Notes: generated by a model from the letters alone, not told the origin. A DNA stretch of 64,000 nt from Enchytraeus crypticus (GCA_905160935.1 CAJHZI010000697.1:18501-82500); one strand, 5' to 3'; positions 22,071 to 34,495 are shown, counted from the stretch's first letter. Numbers and translations: made by a program.

Positions 22071-23164
22071 CGGCATCCAATTTCTCTCTGAACATAAATT
22101 GAAGCTAAACGCTCCAAGCTAAATTCAAGAAGAAATCAGGTTCTCATGCGATAATGACCGGGAACAAAGGGCAGGAGGAGAGATTGAGAAGTTGTTTTAG
22201 TAGACCTATAAGTCAGCGCCGAGGTGGGTTCCATGAAGTAGCCCCTGAGGTGGGACTCTGATTCCAATCAGATCTCGATCTGCCATAAACGTCGGGATCG
22301 AGTTCACGAACAAACTGCAGAACTTCGTAATTTATTTCAGAAAGCATTTGTTATGAAATGTTTAAATTATATACTTCCTTATCAAATTTCTCATTCAAAC
22401 GTAATTAATTTGAAGCAGCAAGTCTTTTTGTGCACCAAATCCGCAGCTTTACTTAGTGCAAAGTAACAAGTATCGGCTAGAACATTTTCAGTGATTCAAT
22501 AAACGGTTGGTATTGACCCTGTAAGGGTTTGATGAGTCAAATAAATGTGGCAGTGGCTGAATAATTGGTTGAGAAAGTGAGGTGGAATAATGAGGCGGTG
22601 GAGGCACAAAACTTTAAAACAATCTGTAAAAATATACTCTTTTATCAGATGTTTATTCATTCGTTACTTATGACCCTTAGATAAATAGAGAAAAATTGGG
22701 TAATATAATAAAATATCAGAGTTTGTGAAAATATTCATAACTGAGGAGCCCTTTACATTTTATAAACAAAATAACCAATTATGAACCAGAAAGGAGACAG
22801 CTGAAATACAGTCTCAAAAAGAGTTTTGAAAACATTTAACAGTAAAAAATTTCAAAGCGAAAGCAAATGTATCTCATTTTATTGCTCGCTTTAATTTCTC
22901 TCAACTTATGTTGCAATCATAGGGGTGGGTGTATCTGTCATTTTAGCTATCCTAAATTAAATCGTCTGCTATCATCAGGAGATCATCATCTGCCAGAGAA
23001 AATGACTCAAAACTGTGATTAATGGCTTTATAAATTCATCATCATTATCTCCCCTCGAAGAAAAAAATTGCTGTAGAAATTAAACTATTTTAATTTAAAT
23101 CTAGAACTTAGTGGTAAGCACTGTTAACATCAGCGTTCGCATAAAAATGGAAACTATTAGAGAC
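22071..23164. other. unassigned stretch
   Basis: Unique sequence; nothing supported. Confidence 0.5.
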
Positions 23165-23245
23165 ATTCCCAGTAGGAATTTGAACCGATGCCCTCTTGCT
23201 TATCAGGCGCGTATTCTATAAAAATAGTCATTCAAACGATAGAAG
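23165..23245 (-). mobile_element. SINE-E fragment (tRNA-derived)
   Basis: The complement reads ACGCGCCTGATAAGCAAGAG, then GGCATCGGTTCAAATTCCTA. This is the anticodon-to-T-arm part of a tRNA-like sequence with a good B box. Similar order at 60995-61085 (-). The acceptor stem and A-box part are not preserved. Confidence 0.6.
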
Positions 23246-23684
23246 TTGCACAAATGCTTCTTCAGCCGTGAGCTAATCGCATCGTTGTAATGTATACCAG
23301 CTCTAGCTGGAGGACAATGTCGCCTCTGTTACTATATTAATTAACCCAAGTGTTTACTCTGCAATAGATCCCCAGCAAACAAGAGCGGCTGACGCTAAGC
23401 CTTTGAAGAACTACGGGGTAGCTTTTATCCAGTTAATTAATTCATAATGCCCGTAACTTTGAATATTCATATTACCTAGTCATACAGGTGCAATGATGAT
23501 GATGTTCTAAAAAGTTTCATATTCGAGTTCTTCGTAAGTCATGTCCTAGAACCAGTCATCGTCTGAGTTTAACTCTGATTTAATCCCTGAACTTAGGAAA
23601 AATCCTAATCGAAATTTATTTTGTTCTTAAGAGACGATCGGTGCAGCTATTGACTAAGCCATCTTGAAATTACATGAGAAACGA
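23246..23684. other. unassigned stretch
   Basis: Nothing recognised. Confidence 0.5.
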
Positions 23685-23847
23685 CTATAAATATATATAT
23701 ACATACATGTATATATATAAATATATATATATATACCGATATATATAAATATATATATATAGGCTATATATATATATATGTGTGTGTATGTGTTGTGTGT
23801 GTATGTACACATAATATATACATATATATATATATATATGTACATAC

Positions 23848-23879
<32 letters not shown>

Positions 23880-23890
23880 GTATATAAATA
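23685..23890. repeat. AT/GT/CA-rich microsatellite
   Basis: Alternating ATATAT, GTGTGTGTATGTGTTGTGTG and ACATACAT blocks. Confidence 0.95.
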
Positions 23891-24125
23891 CAGTATGTAT
23901 AAAAATTGCTGATCATTTCACCAAATGTATTTCAATAGAAACATACATAGTCAAAAAAACACAGAAAATCAGCATAAACAGGGAGTACATACGTAAAAAA
24001 GTGGTGAACGTAAATATGAATACAAATTTTTACTATTGTTTCTTGTTAGAAGTTCCATTTTAATTGTGACGAAGTTGAAAACACGACGCTGAAGAAAACT
24101 TAAATATCGTTTACAAATAAACAAA

Positions 24126-24454
24126 ATCACCAATCTTCATCAGCAGCAGCATCATCATCATTATTATCATCATCGTCATCATCTTCCTTTGAATCCCAAT
24201 TTAATCAGGGTCGGGATAGGAATAAAACTTCTCCACTCCTTTCTGTCCCACAGCATGTCATCAGTCGAACCCCTAAACACTTTTCAATTCGTTTTAGAAA
24301 ATAATTTTGTATCAATTTCTGGAACGTAGGCGTTCATCAACCGAATTCCCTGTCTGACGTTGGTTTGGATCTTAGCGCTTTGTCGCCTTTTACGACACGT
24401 GCTGTTAACGGTTAGTTTATTCTTCAGCAACCCGGACTCCACACGGGTACTTAC
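24126..24454 (-). mobile_element. SINE-B, apparently complete, with 15-bp target duplication
   Basis: Flanked by the perfect repeat TTACAAATAAACAAA at 24111-24125 and 24455-24469. On the minus strand it begins CCCGTGTGGAGTCCGGGTTG, reads GAAGAATAAACTAACCGTTA and CACGTGTCGTAAAAGGCGAC, and ends ATCCCGACCCTGATTAAATT, GGGATTCAAAGGAAG and a (GAT)n/(GCT)n tail. About 329 bp. This is the best-delimited retroposon in the window and fixes both ends of the family. Confidence 0.92.
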
Positions 24455-24469
24455 TTACAAATAAACAAA

Positions 24470-24992
24470 TAAACTCATTACAAATGAAGGCAAAAAATTT
24501 AATTAACAACCTATTGTGTTACATTTGTAATCGGAAAGCCGAGAGTTATATGTAGGTACTTAATGTTATATATGTATACATGTATATGAGGAGTGGCTAA
24601 AACAATGCTCCTTTAAGAAAAAGTTGAATTGTTTTGTAATTGTTTTAGATTTTAAACTGCGGAGCTGCTTCTGATATTTCATAGATGGAGTTCAGAAAAT
24701 TTAAATGCATCTTTAAAATATTGTATTACTTAATACATATATTTTGGGGGTCAGTTCAGAAGAAATCTAACTGATATGATGGGTGTGCTGATAAATAGGT
24801 ATATCAGCGGAAGTCTGGTGTGAATTTACGTTAGAAAACAAATGATATCATAAGCTCTATTGATAGATTTCTCATTAATAAAGACATTAGCTTAGGAAAG
24901 CTAATCTTATCTGCTTCAGTAGATTTTTATCTATACTGCCACGACAGCTGCAGTCTTTGTTGAAACTGTAAAGCAAAAATTAAATACTAGGT

Positions 24993-25029
<37 letters not shown>

Positions 25030-26219
25030 CGTGTTGTGGCGCATCTGTCTTTTCTAATTTCTCTAATTTCCCTCACTCTCAGGGCGCAAGGCGACCTCTG
25101 TCATATCCTCCCACGTTATAATTGATGGGAACCCACACGTCGAATGTTTTGGTCTGTGGCGGCAGATATTTAATAAACTTCATTTCTTTTCGTACTCGAC
25201 TGGACAAAATGTTTCCATTTACTAACGACTTTCGTAGAAATATCAATATCATGCGAAACTAAACTATACTCTCATTGTTTGCATACTCTCAGGGTAACTA
25301 AACTTTTATTGTATGCGTACGAAACTAAGCCTTTGTCTGGATTCTTGCTCAGGTTAAGACGAGGTTTTGACATTTTGGAAGATACCATAGAGCGTGTAAC
25401 TTGTCATATACCATCTTAACCGCATTTCTGAAAATAATCTATCAAATAGATTAAAGTTATTTCCCAAATAGTTTTAACGTGGTCGTGTACCTGTACAAGT
25501 GTAGGTGTTGTCTCGTCCATGTAAGAATTGTATCGTAGACTTTTAGAAGTCTTTTTGAAATTTAAAAATTTGAATTATGAAATGCTTGGATTTACTAGGT
25601 ATTAAGAATAACAGCTTTTGACACACGAATCGATGACATGCAGATAAGCAGCGGCAGCTGATCGTTGTTAAGATTTTTCGGCACGACGGTGGTTTCTTAG
25701 ACGGTTTCTTAGAGGACGTTTTTTAGAGGAGGTTAGCCACACATACTGATCTGCTGTCTGATATCTTACCGATATCGTATGTGTGTGTGCTTGTATTTTG
25801 TATGCATGTGTTTTAGTACTGTGTGATGCTTTGTATTTAATGGTACATATAGGTAAACATTTTAATAATATAAAATAATAGCGATTTTGTATAATCAGAG
25901 ATAAAGCAAACGCTTAAACACAATGTAGAGATTAGCTTAGGCCATTAAGGTCATTTATTTAGGTAAGATCTTTGAGTGAAAGTTTTAGATTCATAGTTTC
26001 AGTCCGAATGTCGAATATTCAAAACATAGAAATAGAGCTCGATAAACCAAGTTTAGATGGTTTCTTGCTCGGTAACATGTTAATGATGGGTAGAACATTG
26101 GGCGTGAACCCTGCACCTATTAATCCCCTGTCAAACAGCATCCCAACAAGCCATCGGCTCTGCCTATGAAATAATATATTATTCTTGTATTTATGAATAT
26201 TTTCTGTTAATGTCTCTGT
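24470..26219. other. long stretch without recognisable gene
   Basis: A small (AT)n lies at 24990-25031. At 25250-25340, GCGAAACTAAACTATACTCTC-like words repeat two to three times and resemble the tandem unit at 63020-63240. A 65-codon frame at 25972-26169 has no recognised family. Confidence 0.5.
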
Positions 26220-26480
26220 GTAAGAGTATGTGCTGTGTGTGTGCCGCTTAAATGCCAAACACTGCTGCGTGTAATATGTATGCGACTCTGTCTGGCTTTG
26301 TGTGTATTTGTCTATGTTTTGTGCTTAAATGTATCTATGTGTGTGTACGATTTGTATGTGTGTGTGCGTATGTGTGTTTGTTGCATGTGTATATGCACAT
26401 GCGTATGTACGTGTGTGTAGGTATTGTGTGTAAGTGTGTATATGTGTTTGCATGTTTTGTGTGTACGCGCGTTACATTAA
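26220..26480. repeat. degenerate GT-rich cryptic microsatellite
   Basis: Long run of TGTGTG words broken by ATG, CTTTG and GCATG. The open frames here (cysteine/valine rich on plus, histidine/threonine rich on minus) are repeat artefacts. Confidence 0.85.
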
Positions 26481-27029
26481 CTCTTCCACACTGAAGAAAG
26501 ATTGATGAGAATGTTGAGTCCAGACTTCCGGTTCTGTTAATAAACAAGGAAACTTTATTGGTGGAATAAATTCAGAAAATCAAACAAATCCTTATCAAAA
26601 GCTATTTAATTACGCTATCAGTTGACCGACTAATAAATATTTATCTGTCTCAGGCGTTTCCTTCTACATTCTATCTTTCTTTCTTTAATCCGCATAATAC
26701 AAAATTCGATGCTTACGCGTATATTGTAGTCATCATCTACAAACTGTATTATTTAAAACTGACATACATGCAATTCTTGTATACGTCCCTTGACAAAATT
26801 GATTTATTGATTGATACTCTCATATGAGGTATCTAAATAATACTTATCAGTGAGGCTTAAGAAGACACATCTCTTCCTATCGTAGCTCTACTTATTTAAT
26901 GACTAACCTTTGATAGCCGGGCCTTAATGCTCTTCGGCATAAATGTATGTCTTTTACACATAGGTTTTGGGTGAATTGATCAGTAATGATGTACTGCATG
27001 CTATGGGGACGTCCCTGATAGTAGTAGTA

Positions 27030-27036
27030 ATAATGG

Positions 27037-27070
<34 letters not shown>

Positions 27071-27135
27071 GTTATTAACCGACTGATCATAGCCGATTGA
27101 TGACCGATTGATGATAGCCGATTGATGATTGAGTA
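27030..27135. repeat. (AAT)n(ATT)n plus GATTGATGA tandem words
   Basis: TAATAATAATAATATTATTA forms a perfect small palindrome, followed by three or four copies of ATAGCCGATTGATG. Confidence 0.85.
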
Positions 27136-27179
27136 TAATAATAGTAGCCATAAATAACATAACATATATATATATATGT

Positions 27180-27222
27180 TGAGGAAGGCAACAGGAAACC
27201 ACCATGGACCTGCTATGTGGTA
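27180..27222 (+). mobile_element. SINE-A remnant with large internal deletion
   Basis: GAGGAAGGCAACAGGAAACC joins directly to ATGGACCTGCTATGTGG. In longer copies (31441-31815) these two words lie about 150 bp apart. Confidence 0.5.
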
Positions 27223-28009
27223 ATGACTGACTAGTTCCCGATATTTTTTGAAAAAAGTGTCTTCAGCTATTGATAATAAATCGCATATATTACAATTTTA
27301 AGGTTGCTTTATTTGTGTATACGGCAGTGTACTCGCATTCCTCACGGTACCTGCTGGTTGTTATGTACTTTAATATTCTAGAATCATGCGGTGTTAAGGT
27401 AGTTACGTCCAGCCTACTGCACTCGTCTACCATTCACTGTTGCCGGATTTGCTGTCGCCAAACCGGAAGTTCCCGGCTTGTGCGCTCCATCACCCCTCTC
27501 CTGGCAAACTATCCCACTGATCTTCTCTCCAGCTACTAAATTAACAGTAAGCCAAAAACTTGAAGAAAGAAGCACAATATAGCAAAATTAGAAATAAAAG
27601 TCAACAAAAATTAGTAACTAAAGTAAGCCAGAGGAAGTATGCTGAACTATTTAAGTTTATAGTTGAAATTATATTCAAACGAAAGAAGTAAAGTGAGCGA
27701 GAGAGGAACAAACCTTAAAACAAAAAATAAAATGGCATTTACAGTTACGCATAGACTGCTTTGTCAGTTGTTTAAACTTTTCTCTGCACCTGTTTAAGAG
27801 AAGCCAAGGACTCATTGCTAACTAGAGTCGTTTTCTGGCATCATCCGTGGATGTAAAACTAACAATAAATATTCAGTGCAAAATTGAAACAAAATTAATT
27901 TGTAGACCTACATATTAAAGGATTAGCATTATGAAAAAAGAAAATAATAAGAAAATAAACGTGTTCAAATAACTAATTAACAAGAATACCTAAAAATAAT
28001 TTGTATAGA
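27223..28009. other. unassigned stretch
   Basis: The frame 27270-27539 (+, 89 codons, serine/leucine/cysteine rich) has no motif I recognise. Otherwise nothing. Confidence 0.45.
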
Positions 28010-28170
28010 GAGCGTGGCAGACAGAGAGAGAAAGAGAAAGAGAGCGAGAGAGGGAGAGAGAAAGAGAAAATAGTGGACAGAGTAGGGGAGACAGACAGAG
28101 AGCCAGAAATGAGATATAAAGAACGAGGGAGACAGAGAGAAAAAGAGAGACCGAGAGAAAGAGAATGAGA
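28010..28170. repeat. GA-rich tract
   Basis: Degenerate GAGAGA/GACAGA purine sequence. Confidence 0.9.
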
Positions 28171-28580
28171 CAGACAGACTCAGGGGAGTTGGAAGTAATA
28201 GAGACAGATGGCTGACTAGTGAGTGTGTAACTAGAATGAGAGATCTGATGTGAAGGCATCTGCTACAAGCACGCTATGTGTTTATTACAGGCTATTCAAC
28301 TGCTTATTCGACACGTATACTCTACATATTTCAACTAGAAAATCTATATGCGTAAGTTTAGAGAAAATTTCAAACGTTATCTGTTTTACATCCAAAGTGA
28401 TTTCTATACAGGAATCAGAAAAACAACTGGACCGCCAGATTAGCGACTTGGACATCTAGAGAGATAAATTACGGTGGGAATAAGATAAGTGGATGCGGAC
28501 GGCGGAAAGGGAACTAAGGATTGGGATTGAATGGTCTATAATTAGTGTGTGCCTAGTGAAAGTCATACGTTCAGAGAAAG

Positions 28581-28581
28581 C

Positions 28582-28634
<53 letters not shown>
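28581..28634. repeat. (GA)n microsatellite
   Basis: Pure GA alternation of about 54 bp followed by GTGAGTGAGTGAC. Confidence 0.95.
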
Positions 28635-28637
<3 letters not shown>

Positions 28638-28639
28638 GT

Positions 28640-29209
28640 GAGTGACTGAGAGTGAGTGAAACACATATACAAGCGGAATTAAGTTAGAGAGAGATAAAGA
28701 TACCAAGGGGAAATTCAAAGAGATATTGACTTAAGTTAAGTGGTTATATGAATACCACGAAATATTAATTTTAGGAAAATTGGTTAGAAAGAAATTTCAA
28801 GAAATATAAAACATTGAAAAGGACAAATATGCAATTCTTTTAAATAGTCACTGATGATTAATAAAATCGAAAGATACGAAATGAAAAGAGATAACGTAAT
28901 GTTAACAGTTCTATCATTGCAGACAAATGATATTAGACTGTATATTGAGTAATTCGATGCACAATATTAATAATTATATTATAGGCCTACAGCTCTAAGC
29001 CTAAGTCAAAGTCCAATATTTGGATTCCATTTGCAAAATGCATGCAGAAGGCATACAGTTGCTGAAATTAGCTAATACCTACTAAGTAGGCAAATAATTC
29101 GCTGATATACCTAATTGCTGCTGTTACCTAAAATAGGCATAATATTACACTTGTTTGATAAGACTGTCATGCTCACAGAGGTGTCTCAACCAAACATGAC
29201 ACACACACA

Positions 29210-29212
<3 letters not shown>
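28640..29212. other. unassigned stretch
   Basis: AT-rich unique sequence, nothing recognised. Confidence 0.5.
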
Positions 29213-29274
<62 letters not shown>

Positions 29275-29545
29275 ATATAATATTATAAATATATACACCA
29301 TGCATATAAATATGTATATGTTTGTATACATAATGTATATATACATATAGCTCTATATACATGTATATATATATATAATACACTTATATCCAAGTATTTA
29401 AATATTATATACAGTATATACATACGTGTACACTGTACATACATATATATATATATACATATATACAGTATATATACAGTGTATATATATAAATATGTAT
29501 AGGCCTATACATGTATATATATATATATATACGTATATATACATG
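29213..29545. repeat. (AT)n and TATACATG microsatellite
   Basis: Pure (AT)n to about 29260, then variants with ACATGTATAT and GTATACAGTATATAC. Confidence 0.95.
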
Positions 29546-29717
29546 ATGTATGTATAATTATATACAATGTATTTTCGCAGATCTGCCAACAAAATTCTTG
29601 TTGGGTTTCTCGACATCACATAGACATCATGTAAAATCATTTGTAGGGCCTACAGTCGAAGTCAATCCAATTCGATCCTTCAACTTCAACTCACGGTACT
29701 TGTTACATGTACATGTA

Positions 29718-30688
29718 CAGGGTGCGCATTAAAAAATATCCTCCTAGCACAATTATGATAGCTTAGCCAATTATTGATATTTCGCCTTGAAATTTTAAGG
29801 TTCTCTTGTGGAGGAGTTTAGCCACAAGCTGACCAAATTTTGTTAAAATATTTTAAGGGAACCGGAGTTATCCAAGTTTTGCGAAAAAATTTATTTTTTT
29901 CATTTAACACGTAACGTAAAACGTCAATTAGAATCAATTCCTTTTTGAAAATGTCCTGACTCTGAAAATGGCCGTTAGATGATGACGACTCTGATGTTGT
30001 GCTACAACGTGTGGTCGAAATGAACGCCCTGGGCTTTAATGCCGGCCAGAAGTCTTTTCTTACAGATAAAATTGCGCTGTCAATGGGCTGCTGTGGTAGG
30101 TCTTTCCAAATCTCTTGAAGAACAGCCTTTAATTCCATTGTGTTTCTGGGTTTAGGCTTGAAAGCACGATACTTTTCCAACGTAGGTCTCCAGGCAAAGA
30201 ATCAGGTGAATTAAATTCCGGAGAATTAGGAGGCCAATCATCCATTTTTATTAAATCTGGCCAGTATTGTACAAGAAAGTATTGCGCAAGACGTGAAGTG
30301 TGAGCCGGCACGCCGTCCTGTTGAAAAATTAAATCATTTGACTTTAACTTGTTGCAGTCTTCAATCAGTTTTGGCAGAATAGTGTTAGTGTAATACAATG
30401 TAGCAAAATATCATAGGCGTCATCATCTAACGGCCCTTTTCAGAGTCAGCACACTTTCAAAAAGGAATTGAATCTAATTGGCGTCTTACGTTGCGTGTTA
30501 AATGAAAAAAATCAATTTTTTCGAAAAACTTGGATAACTCCGGTTCCCTTAAAAATATATTTACAAAATTTGGTCATCTTGTGGCTAAATTCCTACAAAA
30601 GAGAACCTTAAAATTTTAAGGCGAAATATTAAGAATTGACTAGGCCATCGAAATTTGCTACGAGGATATTTTTTTAATGCGCACCCTG
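29718..30688 (-). mobile_element. mariner (maT-like) element with ~280-bp inverted arms
   Basis: 971 bp flanked by TA (29716-29717 and 30689-30690). The left end is CAGGGTGCGCATTAAAAAAT and the right end is its complement. The arms pair from the tips to about 30000 and from about 30413, sharing AAGGGAACCGGAGTTATCCA, CATTTAACACG and GGCCGTTAGATGATGACG. Between and partly within the arms, on the minus strand, is the C-terminal half of a transposase. The N-terminal half and the first catalytic Asp are missing, so the second arm seems to have replaced that part. Confidence 0.92.
29818..30410 (-). pseudogene. mariner transposase, catalytic C-terminal half, frameshifted
   Basis: The first block (minus strand, from about 30410 to 30180) contains LIFQQDGVPAHTSRLAQYFL, the classic second catalytic Asp motif, and DDWPPNSPEFNSPD with the third catalytic Asp. 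I count 37 residues between the two Asp, which is the DD37D spacing of maT-type mariners. The second block, in another frame (30180 to 29818), continues with EKYRAFKPKPRNTMELK and LQEIWKDLPQQPIDSAILSV, the normal C-terminal helix region, then runs into the inverted arm. A frameshift near 30180 separates the blocks, and the N-terminal DNA-binding domain and first Asp are absent. Inactive remnant of a protein normally near 340 residues. Confidence 0.88.
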
Positions 30689-30690
30689 TA

Positions 30691-31440
30691 CGTGGATCTC
30701 TACTTCAGTCTCTCATTTGCCATACTTGATACCAGGTCTCCAGCAGGTCTGTCTCCATTAATTAAGCTGAGTTTCTAATTCGAATTTCAAATTACTGACG
30801 TTGGCACAGAACAAGCAGAACAAGTCTAATGTTATCTGCTACCATCTGATACTGTCTGCTATTTTTTAATGAAATTTTACAGGTAAGAATATATGTTCAC
30901 TCATCATATTAAAATACAACTGATTAAAATCGAGGTACTTCGCTAGATCTATATCTCAATTTGTAGGTTGATGCTGTTTGCTTTTTGATGTAAAGGTTTC
31001 AATAAGTTAAAGCTGCTCAAGTAGTATTGGTGATGGTAACTCACGTAAAGGAATTGTCTTTCGGAAAAGCGACGAACTTCTGGTCTTGACGTTAAGCAAT
31101 CATACATTCTACAGCTACCTATCAGTCAGATCTCTAGAACACATAATCAGCAACAAATAGATAAATGCAATTCTATAGAGCACTAAATTCATGACATCAC
31201 ATCCAGAGGACAGTACCTGAACATATAGAGATACTTGTAGATATAGCGTAGGAGATAAACTGAAATCTTCTCATAACGGCAAGCTTTTTCACATGTGCTG
31301 AACTCCCTTTTAGAGAAAAACGAACAAATTTACACATATAACGTAAGTTCCGGTGATGGACTGCTAGCAGTCGACAGAACAGCAAAGGATCATTGATTGA
31401 TCTATTTAAAGTAAGTAATTAGGCATATTATATAAAATAT
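30691..31440. other. unassigned stretch
   Basis: No repeat or frame recognised. Confidence 0.5.
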
Positions 31441-31815
31441 CTCTCTCTTCAGTGCACTGCCAAGTGGCAGGTTCAAGGTACATATTCATACTCAATGTCC
31501 GCTTTCTCGCTCCATAAGAGCACTCCTTAGATCAACAAGTTAATCCCTTCACAAAGTCTACGCCTTATCCATACCATATGTAGCCTATAGCTTGGGAAAA
31601 ATATGGCTTCTGAGGTGGTTTCCCGTTGCCTTCCTCAGTTAGGTGGATTAATTACCATTTAATCTTGGGGGAAAATATTTCATGGTGAAGTGGGTCCCCT
31701 CTTGCTATCCTCAGCTCCTGCCATTAGTCGCTACTTACGTACATGCGTCAGATTGTTTGCGGTTCCCCGTGTTGTGCTCTGGGGTGTTTGGACCACTGCA
31801 GAATTGGGCAACCGC
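31441..31815 (-). mobile_element. SINE-A, long copy
   Basis: On the plus strand it starts with the complement of the GA end (CTCTCTCTTCAGTGCACTGC), then CAAGTGGCAGGTTCAAGGTA, CGCTTTCTCGCTCCATAAGA, CTTAGATCAACAAGTTAATC, CTTATCCATACCATATGTAG and TTCTGAGGTGGTTTCCCGTT. Beyond 31641 is a middle part, then the complement of the shared head (ATTAGTCGCTACTTACG at about 31725), which is disturbed by a local inverted repeat TTTGCGGTT/AACCGCAAA. Nearly complete but with a rearranged 5' end. Confidence 0.8.
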
Positions 31816-32230
31816 AAATATAAAACATAGCTTATGATAACTGCATGAATTTATTGAACCTGTTATTGTTAGACTGCTGAACCTGGAAAAAGATGGATCG
31901 TCATACATTAGTGCTCTATTTCTAAATAATGCTCATCATCATTCAGAACTCGATGCTAGATACAAGCAAAGCCTTGATAACAGGCGAGTGTTGTTAAAAC
32001 GATTTAATATATGACATTAGTGATAATAAAATTATTAATGGTAAGTCAAACCTATTTAAATATTCAGGCTTCAAGTCACGATGTTATCATATGAATAAGT
32101 TTGGCAGCATTAAAACTATTAATGTTTCCAAAATCGAAATATTTAGGGCAGAAATTTGATATTAATAAGATTTTGTAATCTATGGAATCTAAGTAAGAAA
32201 CAATGGAACATTTAAGTAATATTGTGTAAA
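31816..32230. other. unassigned stretch
   Basis: A 44-codon open stretch (31880-32014, +) contains NLEKDGSSYISALFL and might be a decayed coding piece, but I cannot name a family. Confidence 0.35.
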
Positions 32231-32644
32231 GTGTTTAATTTAGGGGGAGGTCCCGTGGGAGCTCAGCTCCCAGGGCCCATTACATTTTTAGTTTTGGATC
32301 CCACTGGTGAACTGCCGAAAGGTCCCATGGGATCTCAGGATCCCATTGCCAAGAAAATTGCTAATTGGTCTTGTTAGAAAGAAATCCATATACATTAGAA
32401 CGTAGGGCCCGTTTTGACTGATATCTTTTGGCTCAATCTTCCTGAAAAGGGGATCAGTTTTATGGACAAGGGCCCAAAATAGTTTAGATGGGGCCCGATT
32501 AAAATAATGGGATCCCAGGCCCGCTAAATTCTGCTTTAACCACTGTGTATAAATAGGATGAGAAACAATATCTATACCATATGGTCCACTGAGGTTTGTA
32601 TGACTAGCAGTTATAGACTCGAACCCTGAACATGTTCGCCTCAT
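32231..32644 (-). other. palindrome-rich block with a 118-codon open frame
   Basis: Less AT-rich than its surroundings, with several self-complementary words: TGGGAGCTCAGCTCCCA (32256-32272), TCCCATGGGA (32323-32332), GGATCC and GGGCCC sites. The minus strand has an ATG-started frame (32644 to 32288) of 118 codons starting MRRTCSGFES. I recognise no domain, signal peptide or membrane segment. A B-box-like GGGTTCGAGTCT at about 32614-32625 (-) suggests a tRNA-derived repeat end. Could be an unknown repeat, a chance frame, or a small gene; the first is most likely. Confidence 0.3.
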
Positions 32645-33649
32645 TGCTGCTACGGAGTGTCCTAATCCTTTAGAAGAGAAAGGTACCGGAGATAAGGTGG
32701 AATATAATGATCAGCAAGGGATGTGTACCACACGCTGAACCACAGGCCACATCGATATATGAAGATAAGAAGTACAAAAGTGGTTTAATTTAAACCTATG
32801 CAGTCACTATAATCTATAATGCAAATTTCGGAAATTGATCGACCACTGAGTCGATAGTATAATTACTTTCTTTGATTGAGACAATAGAATTACTGGGAAT
32901 CGCATTAGACTTTCAAGCGGTAGAGATTGCTGCCCAACTTGTAAAGTGTCTGATTTTTACAAATTTAAAATACTATTGAAACATTGAGCAATCTGTCGTA
33001 ACTGCTTTCCCAATATACATGTATAAGAGAAATTTTAGATGCATATTTCGGAATAAATATACATGTAAGTCTTATTCGCCAGTTGATAGGTACCTCAAGT
33101 ATAGACAAATTTTAATAATAAGCGTACATACCGTAAGTATAAATAAATATTACTATACTTAACTTAATTATGCTGACTTAATGATTCAGGAAGTCTTGAT
33201 GTCTTATAACACCAGTCATAGAGATTTAGGCGTAATATCATACCTCATTATACGTGTAACATTGGAAGCCAAATTAAGTAACAAATGGAGCAGGAACAAA
33301 GTTTGATTTAAGAGAAGTTACTTCGTTTAAATTAATAGCAATGCGTCTGAATATACAAAATTATTTATAATTTTAGTGTTCCATTGTAGAAAACCTAGAA
33401 AACCAAGCTACTTAAAAAATCAGCAGTTAAAGTAAGTTGATATGAATCTAAATTTGGGTTTCGTAACTACCCAGAATATCACCGTTTTCGCTTAAATAAA
33501 AATAAAGCCATGCACCAGTAAAAACTTCATTTAAATATGAAGCAACTTAAAGAGTAAAGTAATCACACATTTATAGTGAAATGTAAATGATCAATTATGT
33601 TGATATTTATCACTTTTAATACCACTTTTTTAAACCGTTAGGCAATTTA
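32645..33649. other. long stretch without recognisable gene
   Basis: AT-rich unique sequence; nothing supported. Confidence 0.5.
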
Positions 33650-34490
33650 CACTGTGTATTTTGTAACAGATACCCAAATTTTGTTAACAATAAAGTCGTA
33701 AGTAGTTAACCGATGATCTTGAAATTTACAGCACTTGACCAGCAGCCAATTCTACAAAACATAGAGTAATTTCGTTTGAATATCTTTAATAACGTGAAAG
33801 TTGTAGTTTCGCGAATAGGAGTGTTGTTATATAAGAAATTTCCAATACAGGATTACGGGCGCGTTACATTTAGCGTAGATTGTCTCTATAAAAAATACTA
33901 ACTAACACGCAATATGAAAATTCTGCTAATGCTATATAGAAGAGCAATCACTTCTTTTCAAAACGACGTAAAATACGTGATGATATGTTTTTAATTGACA
34001 AAGTTATTGAACTTTTTATGCATAAATTGCTTGAAGAGAATAAACGAACAAGCTATTTTAACTGTGGCGCTAGAGGACGCAGTGGCTGCGGTGATAGCAG
34101 TGTACCCAGACATGCAAAGCATGCATTAAAAGTTCAATAACTTTGTCACTTAAGAACATATCAGCACGTATTTTACGTCATTTTGCAAAGAAGTGATTGC
34201 TCTTCAAAATAGCATTTGCTGAAATTTTGTGACATGTTCACTATTATTTTTATAGAGATAATTTTACGCTGCATGTAACATGCCCCTAATCCTGTATTGG
34301 AAATTTCTTATCTGACCCCACTCCTATTCACAAAACTATAACTTTTACGTTTTGAAAGGTATTAAAACAAAATTTCTCTGTTTGGTAGAATTGGCTGCTG
34401 GTCAAGTACTGTAAATTTCAATAATGTCGATCCACTTCTTACGATTTTATTGTTAAAACAATTTGGGGTATCAGTTATAAAAGCACAATG
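33650..34490 (+). mobile_element. foldback element copy 1
   Basis: 841 bp between TA dinucleotides (33648-33649 and 34491-34492). The left arm begins CACTGTGTATTTTGTAACAG and the right arm ends with its near-complement. The arms are about 380 bp each and share GACCAGCAGCCAATTCTAC, AATTTCCAATACAGGATTA and AAAATACGTG.TGATATG. The unpaired centre (about 34017-34128) includes GAAGAGAATAAACGAACAAG and GCTGCGGTGATAGCAGT. CACTGTG ends plus TA target resemble Tc1/mariner-type MITEs. No transposase. Confidence 0.9.
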
Positions 34491-34495
34491 TAGAT

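Noticed and set aside
26220..26480. Cysteine-rich short peptide
   Set aside because: Cysteines come from TGT codons in a GT-rich tract.
31880..32014. 44-codon open stretch without stop
   Set aside because: Looks protein-like but no family motif was recognised and neighbouring frames break at once.
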